From contig CAWGYT010000008.1 of the NCBI GenBank assembly GCA_963826795.1, positions 515,961-579,960 on the forward strand: a stretch of DNA of 64,000 bases. Reading direction: 5' to 3'. The translations under genes were made by a program, and so were the position numbers. This stretch comes from CAWGYT01 sp963826795. Its GTDB lineage: Bacteria; Planctomycetota; Planctomycetia; Pirellulales; Pirellulaceae. Positions 8,953 through 18,200 of the stretch are shown one piece after another. Every line of letters begins with the position of its first letter. Position 1 is the stretch's first letter. Below the pieces are notes generated by a model, which ran no database searches, had not been told where the DNA came from, and was given only the letters and a program-made list of their open reading frames with translations.

Positions 8953-10680
8953 TCAGGGCGCCGTCTTTTTCGGTCGCAGCTCGACGACCTGCCTGCTCGC
9001 GAACGATCCAAACGACTCGAGGCTTCCATCCGGCCAAATCACTCGGACTTCGTCCACGTCGTCGGCGTCTTGGAGTCCGAAGTGCACTTCGGGTTCGTTA
9101 CTCGTCAAGTAACCCGAGACACGACCGACCACCCGCCATTGCGTTTGACCGTTGACATCGATCCCGACACGCGCGCCGATCGCATCGCGGCCGCGCGAGT
9201 TTCGAACGCGAAAGCGAATCCAGGGCTTGCCGTTCCCGATCTGGTTGTTCAGCAATCGGGCGGGTCCCCCGTTGTTGACAATCACAAGATCGACGTCCCC
9301 ATCGCGGTCGTAATCGGCAAAGGCCGCCGCGCGGCTGTTTTCGATCAAGGTCGGCCGAGTGCCACCCTGGGGCAGCTGTTCGGCGAACACACCGCCACCC
9401 AGGCCAGCGAACAACTGATTGGGTTCGGCGAAAACATCTCCGGGAGTCAACTCGGCGCTATCCTGTCCGACTCGGCCGTTCGCAACAAAGAGGTCGAGTT
9501 GCCGATCGTGATCGAAATCTGCAAAACCAAGTCCAAAGCCGGTAAAGCTGACACTGGGCGCGGCCAGTTTTGCGACGGACGTGCGGTCCTCGAAAAAGCC
9601 GTCCTGGTTGATGTACAGCGTATTGGTTTCTCTGGCCAAGTGCGTCATAAAGAGATCCAGGTCGCCGTCGTTCTCGACATCCAAAGCGGCAACTCCCATC
9701 CCGGCCTCCGCCACGCCAAAGCGGTTCACGGAGCATCCAAGCAGCAGCGAGTCATCGCGGAAGTGGTTCGGGCTGTCCTGAATCCAAAGTTGATTCGGCG
9801 TCCCATCGTTGGCGACGTAAAAATCGAGACGGCCATCGGCGTTGAAGTCGGCGACGACCAAGCCCAGACCATTTCCGTAGGCTGCGTTCAAACCGACTTG
9901 GGAGGTAACGTCCTCGAAGGTTCCATCGCCGCGATTACGATACAAGACGTCCATCGCGGGTGCCTGATAGGCGGAAGGCGAACAGTAATCGCGGACGTTC
10001 TTTCCCGTTCGACAGTCGATCTCGCGATCGGGAGACCAGTGGATGTAGTTGACCAGCAGCAGATCTTCGTGGCCGTCGGCATCGTAGTCGACGAATGCCG
10101 CGGCGGTTCCCCAGCCAGGATGATCAACTCCGGCCGCCGCCGCGACTTCTTCGAAGGTCCCATCGCCGCGATTGCGATAGAGGACGTTGGGGCCCACGTT
10201 CGTGACGTACAAATCGAACTGGCCATCGCCGTCATAGTCCCCCACCGTCGCGCCCATGCCATAGTGCGTATCACCCACTCCGGCCGCATCCGTGACGTCC
10301 TGGAATTGACCCTTGCCGACGTTCTGGTAGAGCACGTTTGCCGGTCCGCCTCGGCCCTCGTTCGCCAGGTGATCGCCGCCTTGCACCAAGTAGAGATCCA
10401 GGTCGCCGTCGCCATCGTAATCCAGCCAGGCGGCGCCGCCTCCCATGATCTCGGGAAGCCAATACCGGACAGGCCCTCGCTGGTGGACCCACTGGACGCC
10501 GGACACGGCCGTCTGGTCCACGAACCAAGCTTCGCCTTCCGGATGGGGCGGAGCGTCCGCCGTGGACTCGCCACGCCGGCAGCCGATGGAAGTCGTCAAG
10601 ATCAAGGTGAGCGTGGCCAACCCGAGCGCGAATCGGCCAGCCTGAAGCGTTGGCAGCCGACGGCCCGCATCACCCCTCAC
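8953..10680 (-). CDS. CRTAC1-family lipoprotein: FG-GAP/VCBS repeats plus ASPIC/UnbV domain
   Basis: About 575 aa if translation starts at GTG 10680, just inside the REP array. The open frame extends to 11040, but that part is encoded by repeats (SPLPGLVSPLPG) and is unlikely to be real. A hydrophobic signal ends in LTTSIGCRR, a plausible lipobox. At least six FG-GAP/VCBS calcium-binding repeats follow (DYDGDGDLDLYLV, DYDGDGQFDLYV, DYDADGHEDLL, DFNADGRLDFYVAND, DVENDGDLDLFM, DYDRDGDVDLVIVN). The end is an ASPIC/UnbV domain (GARVGIDVNGQTQ, VSGYLTSNEPEVHFGLQ, VRVIWPDGS). A predicted extracellular beta-propeller of the CRTAC1 type. It follows the TPR and ankyrin genes on the same strand. Confidence 0.8.
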   Translation of the reverse strand: MRGDAGRRLPTLQAGRFALGLATLTLILTTSIGCRRGESTADAPPHPEGEAWFVDQTAVSGVQWVHQRGPVRYWLPEIMGGGAAWLDYDGDGDLDLYLVQGGDHLANEGRGGPANVLYQNVGKGQFQDVTDAAGVGDTHYGMGATVGDYDGDGQFDLYVTNVGPNVLYRNRGDGTFEEVAAAAGVDHPGWGTAAAFVDYDADGHEDLLLVNYIHWSPDREIDCRTGKNVRDYCSPSAYQAPAMDVLYRNRGDGTFEDVTSQVGLNAAYGNGLGLVVADFNADGRLDFYVANDGTPNQLWIQDSPNHFRDDSLLLGCSVNRFGVAEAGMGVAALDVENDGDLDLFMTHLARETNTLYINQDGFFEDRTSVAKLAAPSVSFTGFGLGFADFDHDRQLDLFVANGRVGQDSAELTPGDVFAEPNQLFAGLGGGVFAEQLPQGGTRPTLIENSRAAAFADYDRDGDVDLVIVNNGGPARLLNNQIGNGKPWIRFRVRNSRGRDAIGARVGIDVNGQTQWRVVGRVSGYLTSNEPEVHFGLQDADDVDEVRVIWPDGSLESFGSFASRQVVELRPKKTAP

Positions 10681-10965
10681 CCGCCGCCGACCCGCAAGCG
10701 GGTACTCCGCGGCGACCTCTCCCGGGGACGGGAGAGGTGACACAAGACCCGGGAGAGGTGACACAAGACCCGGGAGAGGTGACACGATCGTGTCCCTTCT
10801 CCCCGTGCGGGAGAAGGTGGCCGAAGGCCGGATGAGGGGCAGCAAGCGGAAAGGAACCAGCCGGAAGAGAAGATCGACGCCACGCGCGACCCTCACCCGC
10901 CACCGACCCGCAAGCGGGTCCCCTGCGGCGACCTCTCCCGGGGGCGGGAGAGGTGACAACACCGT
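10680..10965. repeat. REP-like palindrome cluster
   Basis: Contains ctctcccggggacgggagag, two tandem 21-bp units aagacccgggagaggtgacac (about 10742-10784), the cttctccccgtgcgggagaag palindrome with the ggtggccgaaggccggatgag tail, and a second ctctcccgggggcgggagag. Same family as the array at 4.46-4.95 kb. The cluster separates the TPR gene from the FG-GAP gene, so it could act as an mRNA-processing or attenuation element in that cluster; this is inference. Confidence 0.8.
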
Positions 10966-11041
10966 GTCCGTCTGGCAGCTTCCAGGGGCATGTACGCAAT
11001 TCATCGATGATACCTTCCTCGCCGCGATGCTCAATCGCAAT

Positions 11042-12327
11042 CTAGCGTTCCGATGCCCGCTGGTTCAACTTCAACCTGGCCGCAATCTCCTGCAGGGAAG
11101 CATCTTGCGGGGCAATCGCGAGCGCTTCGCTGGCTGCGGTACGGGCCTCGGAAAATCGTTTCATGCGGATCAACGTCTCGATCCGAACTCGGTGCGCAGA
11201 CACGACCCAATTGCCGAGATCGACGGCTCGTTCGGCGTGTTCGAGCACTCATCCAAACGGCCGGAGTAGAGGTACCACGACGCGAGGTTGATGTGGGTGG
11301 TCGCATTTCGATCATCCAACTCGTTCGCTTTCAACAACCATTGATAGGCGTCGTCGACCCGGCCGGTTTGCATGTAGGCGCCAGCGAGCGCGTTGATGAT
11401 CGCCAGGTTATTCGGCGCGGCCCTCACGGCCGCCTCGAGCAGTTCGGTGGCGGACTTGAAATCACCGGCCACCATGCGTTTGAGTGCCAGCGTGTGGCGA
11501 GCCCGGACCGTGGCGGCATAACGTTCCGCTCGACGCGTCAGCGAATCGGGCAGGTAACGCACTTTTCCGTTTTGGCCCAGCTGCAATTCGCGCACCGCGT
11601 CGTCCAGCCGCTGCTGCCGGCGGTAGGCCGAGCCGAGCAAGAAGTGAGCGACGCGATAGGTTTTGTCGAGCTCAACCGCCCGTTGCAGGAGCTCGATCGC
11701 GGAATCGACTTGGCCCTGCCGCAAACGAACATCCGCCAGTCCGGCATAACCTTCCGCGGCCTCGGGCGCGAGCCGCACGACCTGCTGATAGGCCGCCTCG
11801 GCGCCCACCAGGTCGCCCTTCTCCAGCAAGGCCTGGCCCAATCGCTGTTGAGCCGGGGCCAGGGACGGCACGTCGCGCACGAGATTCTCGAACAGCTCGC
11901 ACGCCGACTCAAAGTCGCCCGTCTCTTGCGTCGTGATCGCCCGATGCAGGCGCCACAGCGAGTTGCTACCGTCCAACTCGACGGCCGCCTCGTAGGCACG
12001 CCTTGCCTCGGCCCACAGTTCATTCGCCTCGTAGACCAGCGCAAGTTCGACGTGGCGAGCGGCGTTCAAGGGCGCTGCCCGAAGTTCGGCGATCTGCTGC
12101 TCGACGAGCCTCCGAACATCGGGTTCCAACGCGTCAAGGTTTTCCGGCAACGAGATCGCCGGCGTGGGTTTCCGACTCGGCCACCAGAGGGCGCACGCGC
12201 CGTACGCCAGACCCGTCATCGCAAGCAAGGCGAACAGCACCGGCAGCCAGCGCCGACGGGCACGAGGCGACATGCCGACGGACGGCGATGTCGGAGTGGG
12301 TGGCTTACGACTTCGCCGCCTGCTCAT
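11042..12327 (-). CDS. TPR-repeat membrane-anchored protein (frameshifted near the C-terminus)
   Basis: About 428 aa once repaired. A short basic N-terminus precedes one transmembrane helix (WLPVLFALLAMTGLAYGACAL, residues ~28-48). At least eight tetratricopeptide repeats follow (for example ARRAYEAAVELDGSNSLWRL, AEAAYQQVVRLAPEAAEGYA, AIELLQRAVELDKTYRVAHF). Read straight, the frame ends at 11170 in unrelated residues after YSGRLDE. One base deleted near 11248 restores VLEHAERAVDLGNW, another TPR helix pair, to a stop at 11042. Span 3n+2 agrees with one missing base. It lies 23 bp downstream of the ankyrin gene and is probably co-transcribed with it and the FG-GAP gene. Confidence 0.8.
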
Positions 12328-12350
12328 ACCGTGCGTGTGAACCTCTCGGA

Positions 12351-13025
12351 CTATTCGGGTGCGTTGGGAAGAGGGGTCAGCAACTGCACCACCTCGACGT
12401 GACCATTGCGGGCCGCGAAGTCGCGAGCCGTGTCGCCGTCGATGTCGCGGATTCGGGGATCGGCCTTGAATTCCAGCAGCGATCGCACGACCTCATGCTG
12501 ACCCTCGGCGGCCGCGTGCATCAAGGCCGTGAACTTTTCTCCGCTGTCCACGGAATTCGGCTCGGCACCGGCCTCGAGCAGCAAGCGGACGGTCTCGTTG
12601 TTCGGCCCCGTCGAGGCATACATCAAGGCCGTCCGCCCCGAGGCATCCCGGTGTTCGAGCTGAGCCTGACGCCCCAACAGCAAACGGACGACCTCCGTGT
12701 GCCCGTTAAACGCGGCAAGCAGCAGCGCCGTGCGACCCTCCTCGTCGGTCGCGTTGACGTCCACCCCCGACTCGATTGCCTGACGAATGGTCGCGATCGA
12801 GCCTTCCAGCGCCGCATCGAGGAACGCCCCGTCGCTGACCGGCGCGGGTGGCTTGGCAATCACCGCCGGTGGCGAAGCTGCTGGTTTATTTTCGGCGGAT
12901 GCGTCCCCGCCATTGGGATCGTCCGCCGGTCCGCCGCAGCCGCTCAAGAGAAGCGACCCGATCAACACGGCAACTCGGGACCGCGTCAAAGGACGAAACA
13001 GGGGTCGGTCGCGTGAAATGCTCAT
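12351..13025 (-). CDS. Ankyrin-repeat lipoprotein
   Basis: 224 aa from ATG 13025 (an upstream in-frame ATG at 13037 is possible). The signal peptide ends in a canonical lipobox LLLSGC, so it is probably anchored in a membrane. A short proline/alanine linker leads to four ankyrin repeats (ATDEEGRTALLLAAFNGHTE, RDASGRTALMYAS, TALMHAAAEGQHEVVRSLL, DIDGDTARDFAARNGHVEVV). Such proteins mediate protein-protein contacts. First gene of a minus-strand ankyrin / TPR / FG-GAP set with spacing of 23 bp to the TPR gene, so the three may form one envelope assembly; this is inferred from order only. Confidence 0.85.
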   Translation of the reverse strand: MSISRDRPLFRPLTRSRVAVLIGSLLLSGCGGPADDPNGGDASAENKPAASPPAVIAKPPAPVSDGAFLDAALEGSIATIRQAIESGVDVNATDEEGRTALLLAAFNGHTEVVRLLLGRQAQLEHRDASGRTALMYASTGPNNETVRLLLEAGAEPNSVDSGEKFTALMHAAAEGQHEVVRSLLEFKADPRIRDIDGDTARDFAARNGHVEVVQLLTPLPNAPE

Positions 13026-13211
13026 CCGTCCAATCATACCGACCCAGCCGGTCGGATGTCACCGGCCGCCCGAGAGCCTCGAGCGGCTCGTCATCGCGAT
13101 CACGGCGGAGGCCGACCGGGGACTGAGTCGCAACGCGGTTCGGGGCCTGATTGGCGAAACGCGTGTCAACCCCGATCCCGCCTCAAGATCGGAGTCGACC
13201 ACTCGCTAAGC

Positions 13212-14486
13212 TCAGGTCCGATTTCGGCGTCGCGCGGTTCGCACGACCGCGAACATGCCCAACAGCAGTAACCCAATCGACGCGGGTTCTGGCACCGAAG
13301 CGACCGCCGGCCTGGGGCCGACTTCGAACCCACCGTCCGAGAAGGCGGCCACCAGGTCGCCGCTGTCGAAGATCAAGTCCCCGTTCCAGTCGCCTTCGCC
13401 CCAATTCGCGGCGTCGGTGGTCTCGTACTTGCCGGCGGCAAACACGGTGACCAAGTCGTCCGTGGTGAACGAACCATCGAAGTTCGCGTCGCCGAACCAG
13501 GTCTTGGCATGCGTCTGCACCCAGATGACCCGATCGTCGCCGTTCACCGCGCCGTCCCCGTTTTCGTCAAAAATCGCCAAGTCGGGCATCGGGTCGTTCA
13601 TCGCGGCGGCCTGCAAGTCGACATCCGCCGTATCGATTACGCCGTCGGCGTTGTAATCACCCGGCTCGGCGGACGAACCCACCAACGAAACCGAGGGAAA
13701 CGAGGACGCGACGTGCCACAGATCACCCAACTCCGTCGCCCACATCCACTGCGTGTCACGCTCGCCTTCGTTGTCGTCGTCGTTGACGGCGATTCCAAAG
13801 CCCATTTCGCCCCGCGCTTGAATATTGGCCGGAGTTTCTTCCAGAGCCTCCCACGGGAATGCGACTTCGAATGACCAGGCGTTGCTGTCGGTGATGACTG
13901 ACTTACTCTCGTCAGCACCCTGCGGATACTGTGTCTTGTCGCCTTCCGTTTCGAATCGATCGGGCGCGTCGTATGAGTTGATTCCGTGCGAGAACACCGA
14001 CGTACTGTCTTCGGGAATCAAGTTTTGGCCACAGAAGCTATCGGCACTCGCGCCGGCCATGGCCGTGAACTGATAGGCGGGAACCTCCGGAACCGTATCT
14101 GGATTAAATTCCGGCTCGTCCAGGTTCTGGGCATCGATATAGATTTCGACGCTGTCGTCCCTCCAGTCGCAGCTGTCTTCATTGATGATCTCGTCATCGG
14201 TCAGCTCGATCAGGACGTACAAGTTGGTATCGTCCCACAGTGCCCTCCACGTCACCTGCAGGTCGTCCGGGCCATCGTTGGCCTCTTCGCCCGGCAATTC
14301 GAAGAACTCGTCCAGACCGTGCGGCGTCGCGGAAGCCCAGACCGCGTCGGTTCCCAGCCCGTCGATCACCGGTGGTGTACTCGTCTTCTGGAGCTCCGCC
14401 GCAACCTGAGCAGTCGCCGGGTTGGATACCAACATCAACAAGAGCAAAGCCGTTGGTGGCAATAAAGCCGCCCCAAGCCATTTCAT
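13212..14486 (-). CDS. Secreted CBM9-like protein with dockerin-like repeats and PEP-CTERM
   Basis: 424 aa; signal peptide MKWLGAALLPPTALLLLMLV cleaved after ATAQ. The N-terminal ~250 residues are CBM9-like (PPVIDGLGTDAVW, NLYVLIELTDDEI, DDSVEIYIDAQN, and WSFEVAFPWEAL towards the end). The dockerin-like part (GDYNADGVIDTADVDLQ, GDANFDGSFTTDDLVTVF, GDWNGDLIFDSGDLVAAF) and VPEPASIGLLLLG-RRR tail are close paralogues of those at 7110-8453. The preceding leader contains the RBS-like gaggtgacc. Probably binds envelope or environmental carbohydrate. Confidence 0.87.
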   Translation of the reverse strand: MKWLGAALLPPTALLLLMLVSNPATAQVAAELQKTSTPPVIDGLGTDAVWASATPHGLDEFFELPGEEANDGPDDLQVTWRALWDDTNLYVLIELTDDEIINEDSCDWRDDSVEIYIDAQNLDEPEFNPDTVPEVPAYQFTAMAGASADSFCGQNLIPEDSTSVFSHGINSYDAPDRFETEGDKTQYPQGADESKSVITDSNAWSFEVAFPWEALEETPANIQARGEMGFGIAVNDDDNEGERDTQWMWATELGDLWHVASSFPSVSLVGSSAEPGDYNADGVIDTADVDLQAAAMNDPMPDLAIFDENGDGAVNGDDRVIWVQTHAKTWFGDANFDGSFTTDDLVTVFAAGKYETTDAANWGEGDWNGDLIFDSGDLVAAFSDGGFEVGPRPAVASVPEPASIGLLLLGMFAVVRTARRRNRT

Positions 14487-15236
14487 GGGTCACCTCTCGG
14501 ATACTAGGACTCGATCTTGAGAACTGCACGACGTGAACACGTCTTGAGTAATTGCAGGTTCTCTGTTCGCCCCGCTTCCCTGTCCCAGCCGCCGATTCAG
14601 CGTCGACATGCTAGGCGATCCGCCGGTGGGATGCAACAAAAAAAGTGGACGTTGGAAGAGATCGATCGCACGGCGGAGGATGTTCGTGTCACGCGAGATT
14701 GCCTCGGCCGACTTCCCGTCTGGCGTACATAAGGGACCTACGGGGGCGTGCCAGGGGTACCGCGAGACCGCTGAAAAGCTTTCCGCGCGACGGGCCAGAC
14801 GCTAGAATCAGCGTCGCGTCAAGAACCAGCGTCGCGCCCTACGGATTCCCGCGCGAACGGCTGGCTCGAACTGGCGGGCGGGCATCAGCAGATCCTGGAA
14901 GCGGACTGCGGCAACCCGCGTCGACAGCTCATCACCGGACGTTAGCGGATCCTCTCCGGGAGTCGACGGGTTGCCTTCCGCCGGCGAGCCTTGGTTGTGC
15001 CGCGTGAACGTCCGAGCTACCGACCCGGCGCCCGCTGGGTCGGCGTGCTTCGGTGGTCCCGAAGTCAGCGTCGAGCAGTCCACGGGAATCGGTCAGACAA
15101 ATGGGAAAACGAAGAAAATCGACCGGGCGAGCACCGCGTTCCCGCGGGGTGGCCGCGCGCGAAGTCGCCTGCACGCGACGTTTCGACGGCTCCGCCCAGC
15201 GGCCGACCGCGGCGGACAGTGCCGACCGCGGTCAGG
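14487..15236. other. Divergent intergenic region
   Basis: About 750 bp between the CBM9-like gene (minus) and the giant FG-GAP gene (plus). Open frames here look non-coding (arginine-rich, shared with shadow frames). It should contain both divergent promoters, but no motif can be assigned with confidence. Confidence 0.35.
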
Positions 15237-18200
15237 ATGTTGCTGCTGGTCAGCGTCCTGCTGTTCGGTGCACTCCGTTGGCGCAACAGCGCGGATACCT
15301 CGACGACGCCGTTGCCAGGAACGGCGAAGCGGGACGCGGCGAAGCGGGACGCGGCGGGGCGGGACGCGGCGGGGCGGGATTCGATCGACACCGAAGACCC
15401 GCTCCCCACCACGGCTGCCGGTTCACCTCTCAGGCCGGACTCGGTTCTTGACGACGCGAATCGCTCCCAGTCGTTCATCGCGCTGGCCGACTCATCCCGT
15501 GAGCCGAGTGACGTCGATCGTCTGGCGCGGAAGCAGAACCCGGAATCGGACGACTGGGACACGGAGGTCTTGAGCGAGGCGGCTGGCAAGCAGTTGGATC
15601 GAATTCGAACGTGGCTCGAAAGCCGCCAACCGAGCGACGCGGCGGAGTTGAGCGCCGTGGTCGAAACCGACTTTCCACGCCCGCGACTCCTGCCTTCCGA
15701 GCTTCGGGAAGTGGGGCGTTTTGGCCGCTTTGTGGTTCGGCGGTGGGCGGGCGTCGAGGGAACACCTGCCGCGGACTCGGCGACCGATGCGTCCCGAGCG
15801 AAGGTCGGCGCAATTGGCTTCGCCGAGGCGCTGCGGGCCCTGCGCGATCGCTTGGGATCGGGAGTGGAACCGCATTTGAAATTCAAGCTATTCCGGATCA
15901 CCCAAAGCGCCGACGGATTTCAGACACGGGTACGGTACGAAGCCAGCGACCAGCATGACCGACAGGGCCGCCAACAGACAGCGACTTGGCGCTGTGATTG
16001 GACACTGCCGCCGCGAAACGAAGCTCCGCGTTTGAAGCAGATCGTGCTCGAGTCTTACGAGGAAGTTGAAGATGCCGACTCGGCCAGCCGCCTGTTCGTG
16101 GACTGCACCCAGTCCGTCCTGGACGGCAACGAATCGTATCGGCAGCAGGTCCTGCCGGGTCTGAGCTTTTGGTTTCGACGCATTTCGCGCGAGTTCATGG
16201 GGCAATTTGGCCACCATGGAATCGCCCTGGGTGACGTGAACGGCGACGGACTGGACGATCTCTACGTCTGTGATGCGGGCGGGTTGCCCAACCGGTTGTA
16301 CGTCCAGCGCGCCGATGGTACGGCCCAGGACGTCTCAGCCGAGGCGGGTGTCGACTTGCTGGAGGACTCGGTCGCGGCCTTGCTGATTGACTTGGACAAC
16401 GACGGAGACCAGGACCTGGTCGTGGGCACCGATCCCTGGCTGCAGGTCGCGGAAAACGACGGCAGCGGCCACTTTTCCTGGCGGGCAACGATGGACCTGA
16501 ACACCGATCCGTTTTCACTGACGGCGATCGATTATGACGTGGACGGCGACCTGGATCTGTACGTCTGTGGGTACAACGTCCGTAAACAGGACCCCACGCG
16601 TCGCGGTCTTCCGTTTCCGATGCCGTATCACGATGCGACCAACGGGGGCCGTAACGCGTTGCTGCGCAATAACGGGGGATACGAGTTTCAGGATGTCACG
16701 CAAGCGGTCGGCATGGACGTCAAGAATTCTCGCTTCAGCATGGCCGCGGCGTGGGAGGACTTTGACAACGACGGCGACCTGGATCTCTATGTTGCCAACG
16801 ATTTCGGTCCTAACAATTTGTATCGCAACGACAACGGGCAGTTCACTGACATCGCAGCGGAAGCGAAGGTCGTCGACCACGGATCCGGGATGTCGGTCGA
16901 CTGGGGCGACTACAATCGTGACGGGCGGATGGACCTGTACATCGGCAACATGTTCTCGGCTGCCGGAAGCCGCATCACGTCCCAACGGCGATTCGAAAGA
17001 GGTCGGCCGGGCGACACGGTTGCGCACCTGCGACGAATGGCTCGTGGGAATACCCTGTTCGAAAACGCCTGCGACGCGACCGGCGCTCGTTTTCAGGACG
17101 TGAGCGACGAGGCCGAGGTTTGGCTGGGGCGCTGGGCCTGGGCGTCCAAGTTCGTCGATCTGACGAACGATGGCTGGCTGGACTTGGTCGTTGCCAATGG
17201 CTATGTCACGAACGACGATACGGACGACTTGTGAAGTTTCGTCTGGCGACAGGTCGTGTCGCAGACTCCCGGTTCGTCGGAGGACTCGGATGCCGTCGCG
17301 AACTATCGTGCGGGCTGGCTCGCCACGATGAAGCTCTTGCGGGCCGGACAATCGTTCAGCGGGCGCGAGCGGAATTGTGCGTTCTTGAATTGCGGCAGCG
17401 GCCCGTTTGCGAACGTTTCCGCCGTCAGCGGCTTGGACTTTCCCGACGACGGCCGGGCCATCGGGCTGACCGATTGGGATCAGGACGGCGACCTGGACCT
17501 CTGGTTCGCCAATCGAACCGGCCCTCGTTTGCGGTTAATGCGGAACGAGACGATTTCGGATCGCGACGACGAACAAAATGCCAATTTCGTCGCGTTGTCG
17601 TTGCAAGGCGTTCGGGCCAATCGTGACGCGATCGGCGCTCGTGTCGAGATTTCGCTCAACGATTCCGCTCCGATCATCCAAACGTTGCGGGCAGGCGATG
17701 CGTATCTTTCGCAATCGAGCAAGTGGCTGCACTTCGGCTTGGGCCCTGTTTCGCAAATCCAACAGGTCGTGGTCCGCTGGCCGGGAGGAGCGGCCGAAAC
17801 GTTTTCGGGCATCGAGCCCGGTCATCGCTACCGATTGGTGGAAGGTTCCGGCGAGGCCCGAGACGTGACGACGCAACGTCGCGCGCTGGCGTTGAAAGCG
17901 TCGTTTCAGCCCGCTGCCGAGTCCGATCCCAACCAGCGCCTCGTCCTGGGGACACGCCTGCCCATTCCCATCCTGCGTTACACACCGCTGGATCGTCTGG
18001 AAGCACGCGTTGTTGAGTCCCGGCAACGTCCGCTGCTGGTGGTGCTCTGGGCGAGTTGGTGTCCGTCCTGCCTGGCCGAACTCGCGGCCCTCGAGAGCGA
18101 CCGCGCGGCGCTGGAGCGCTCGGGCGTGGACGTGCTGGCCCTCTCGCTCGACAACCTCGATCAATCACGACCCGCGGACGCGCAGGCCAGCCAACGGACA

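Noticed and set aside
8659..10740. Long plus-strand open frame opposite the FG-GAP gene
   Set aside because: It mirrors the codon structure of the real minus-strand gene and has no domains.
14991..15236. N-terminal extension of the giant FG-GAP protein
   Set aside because: The residues are arginine-rich and uncharacteristic, and the signal anchor begins at ATG 15237.
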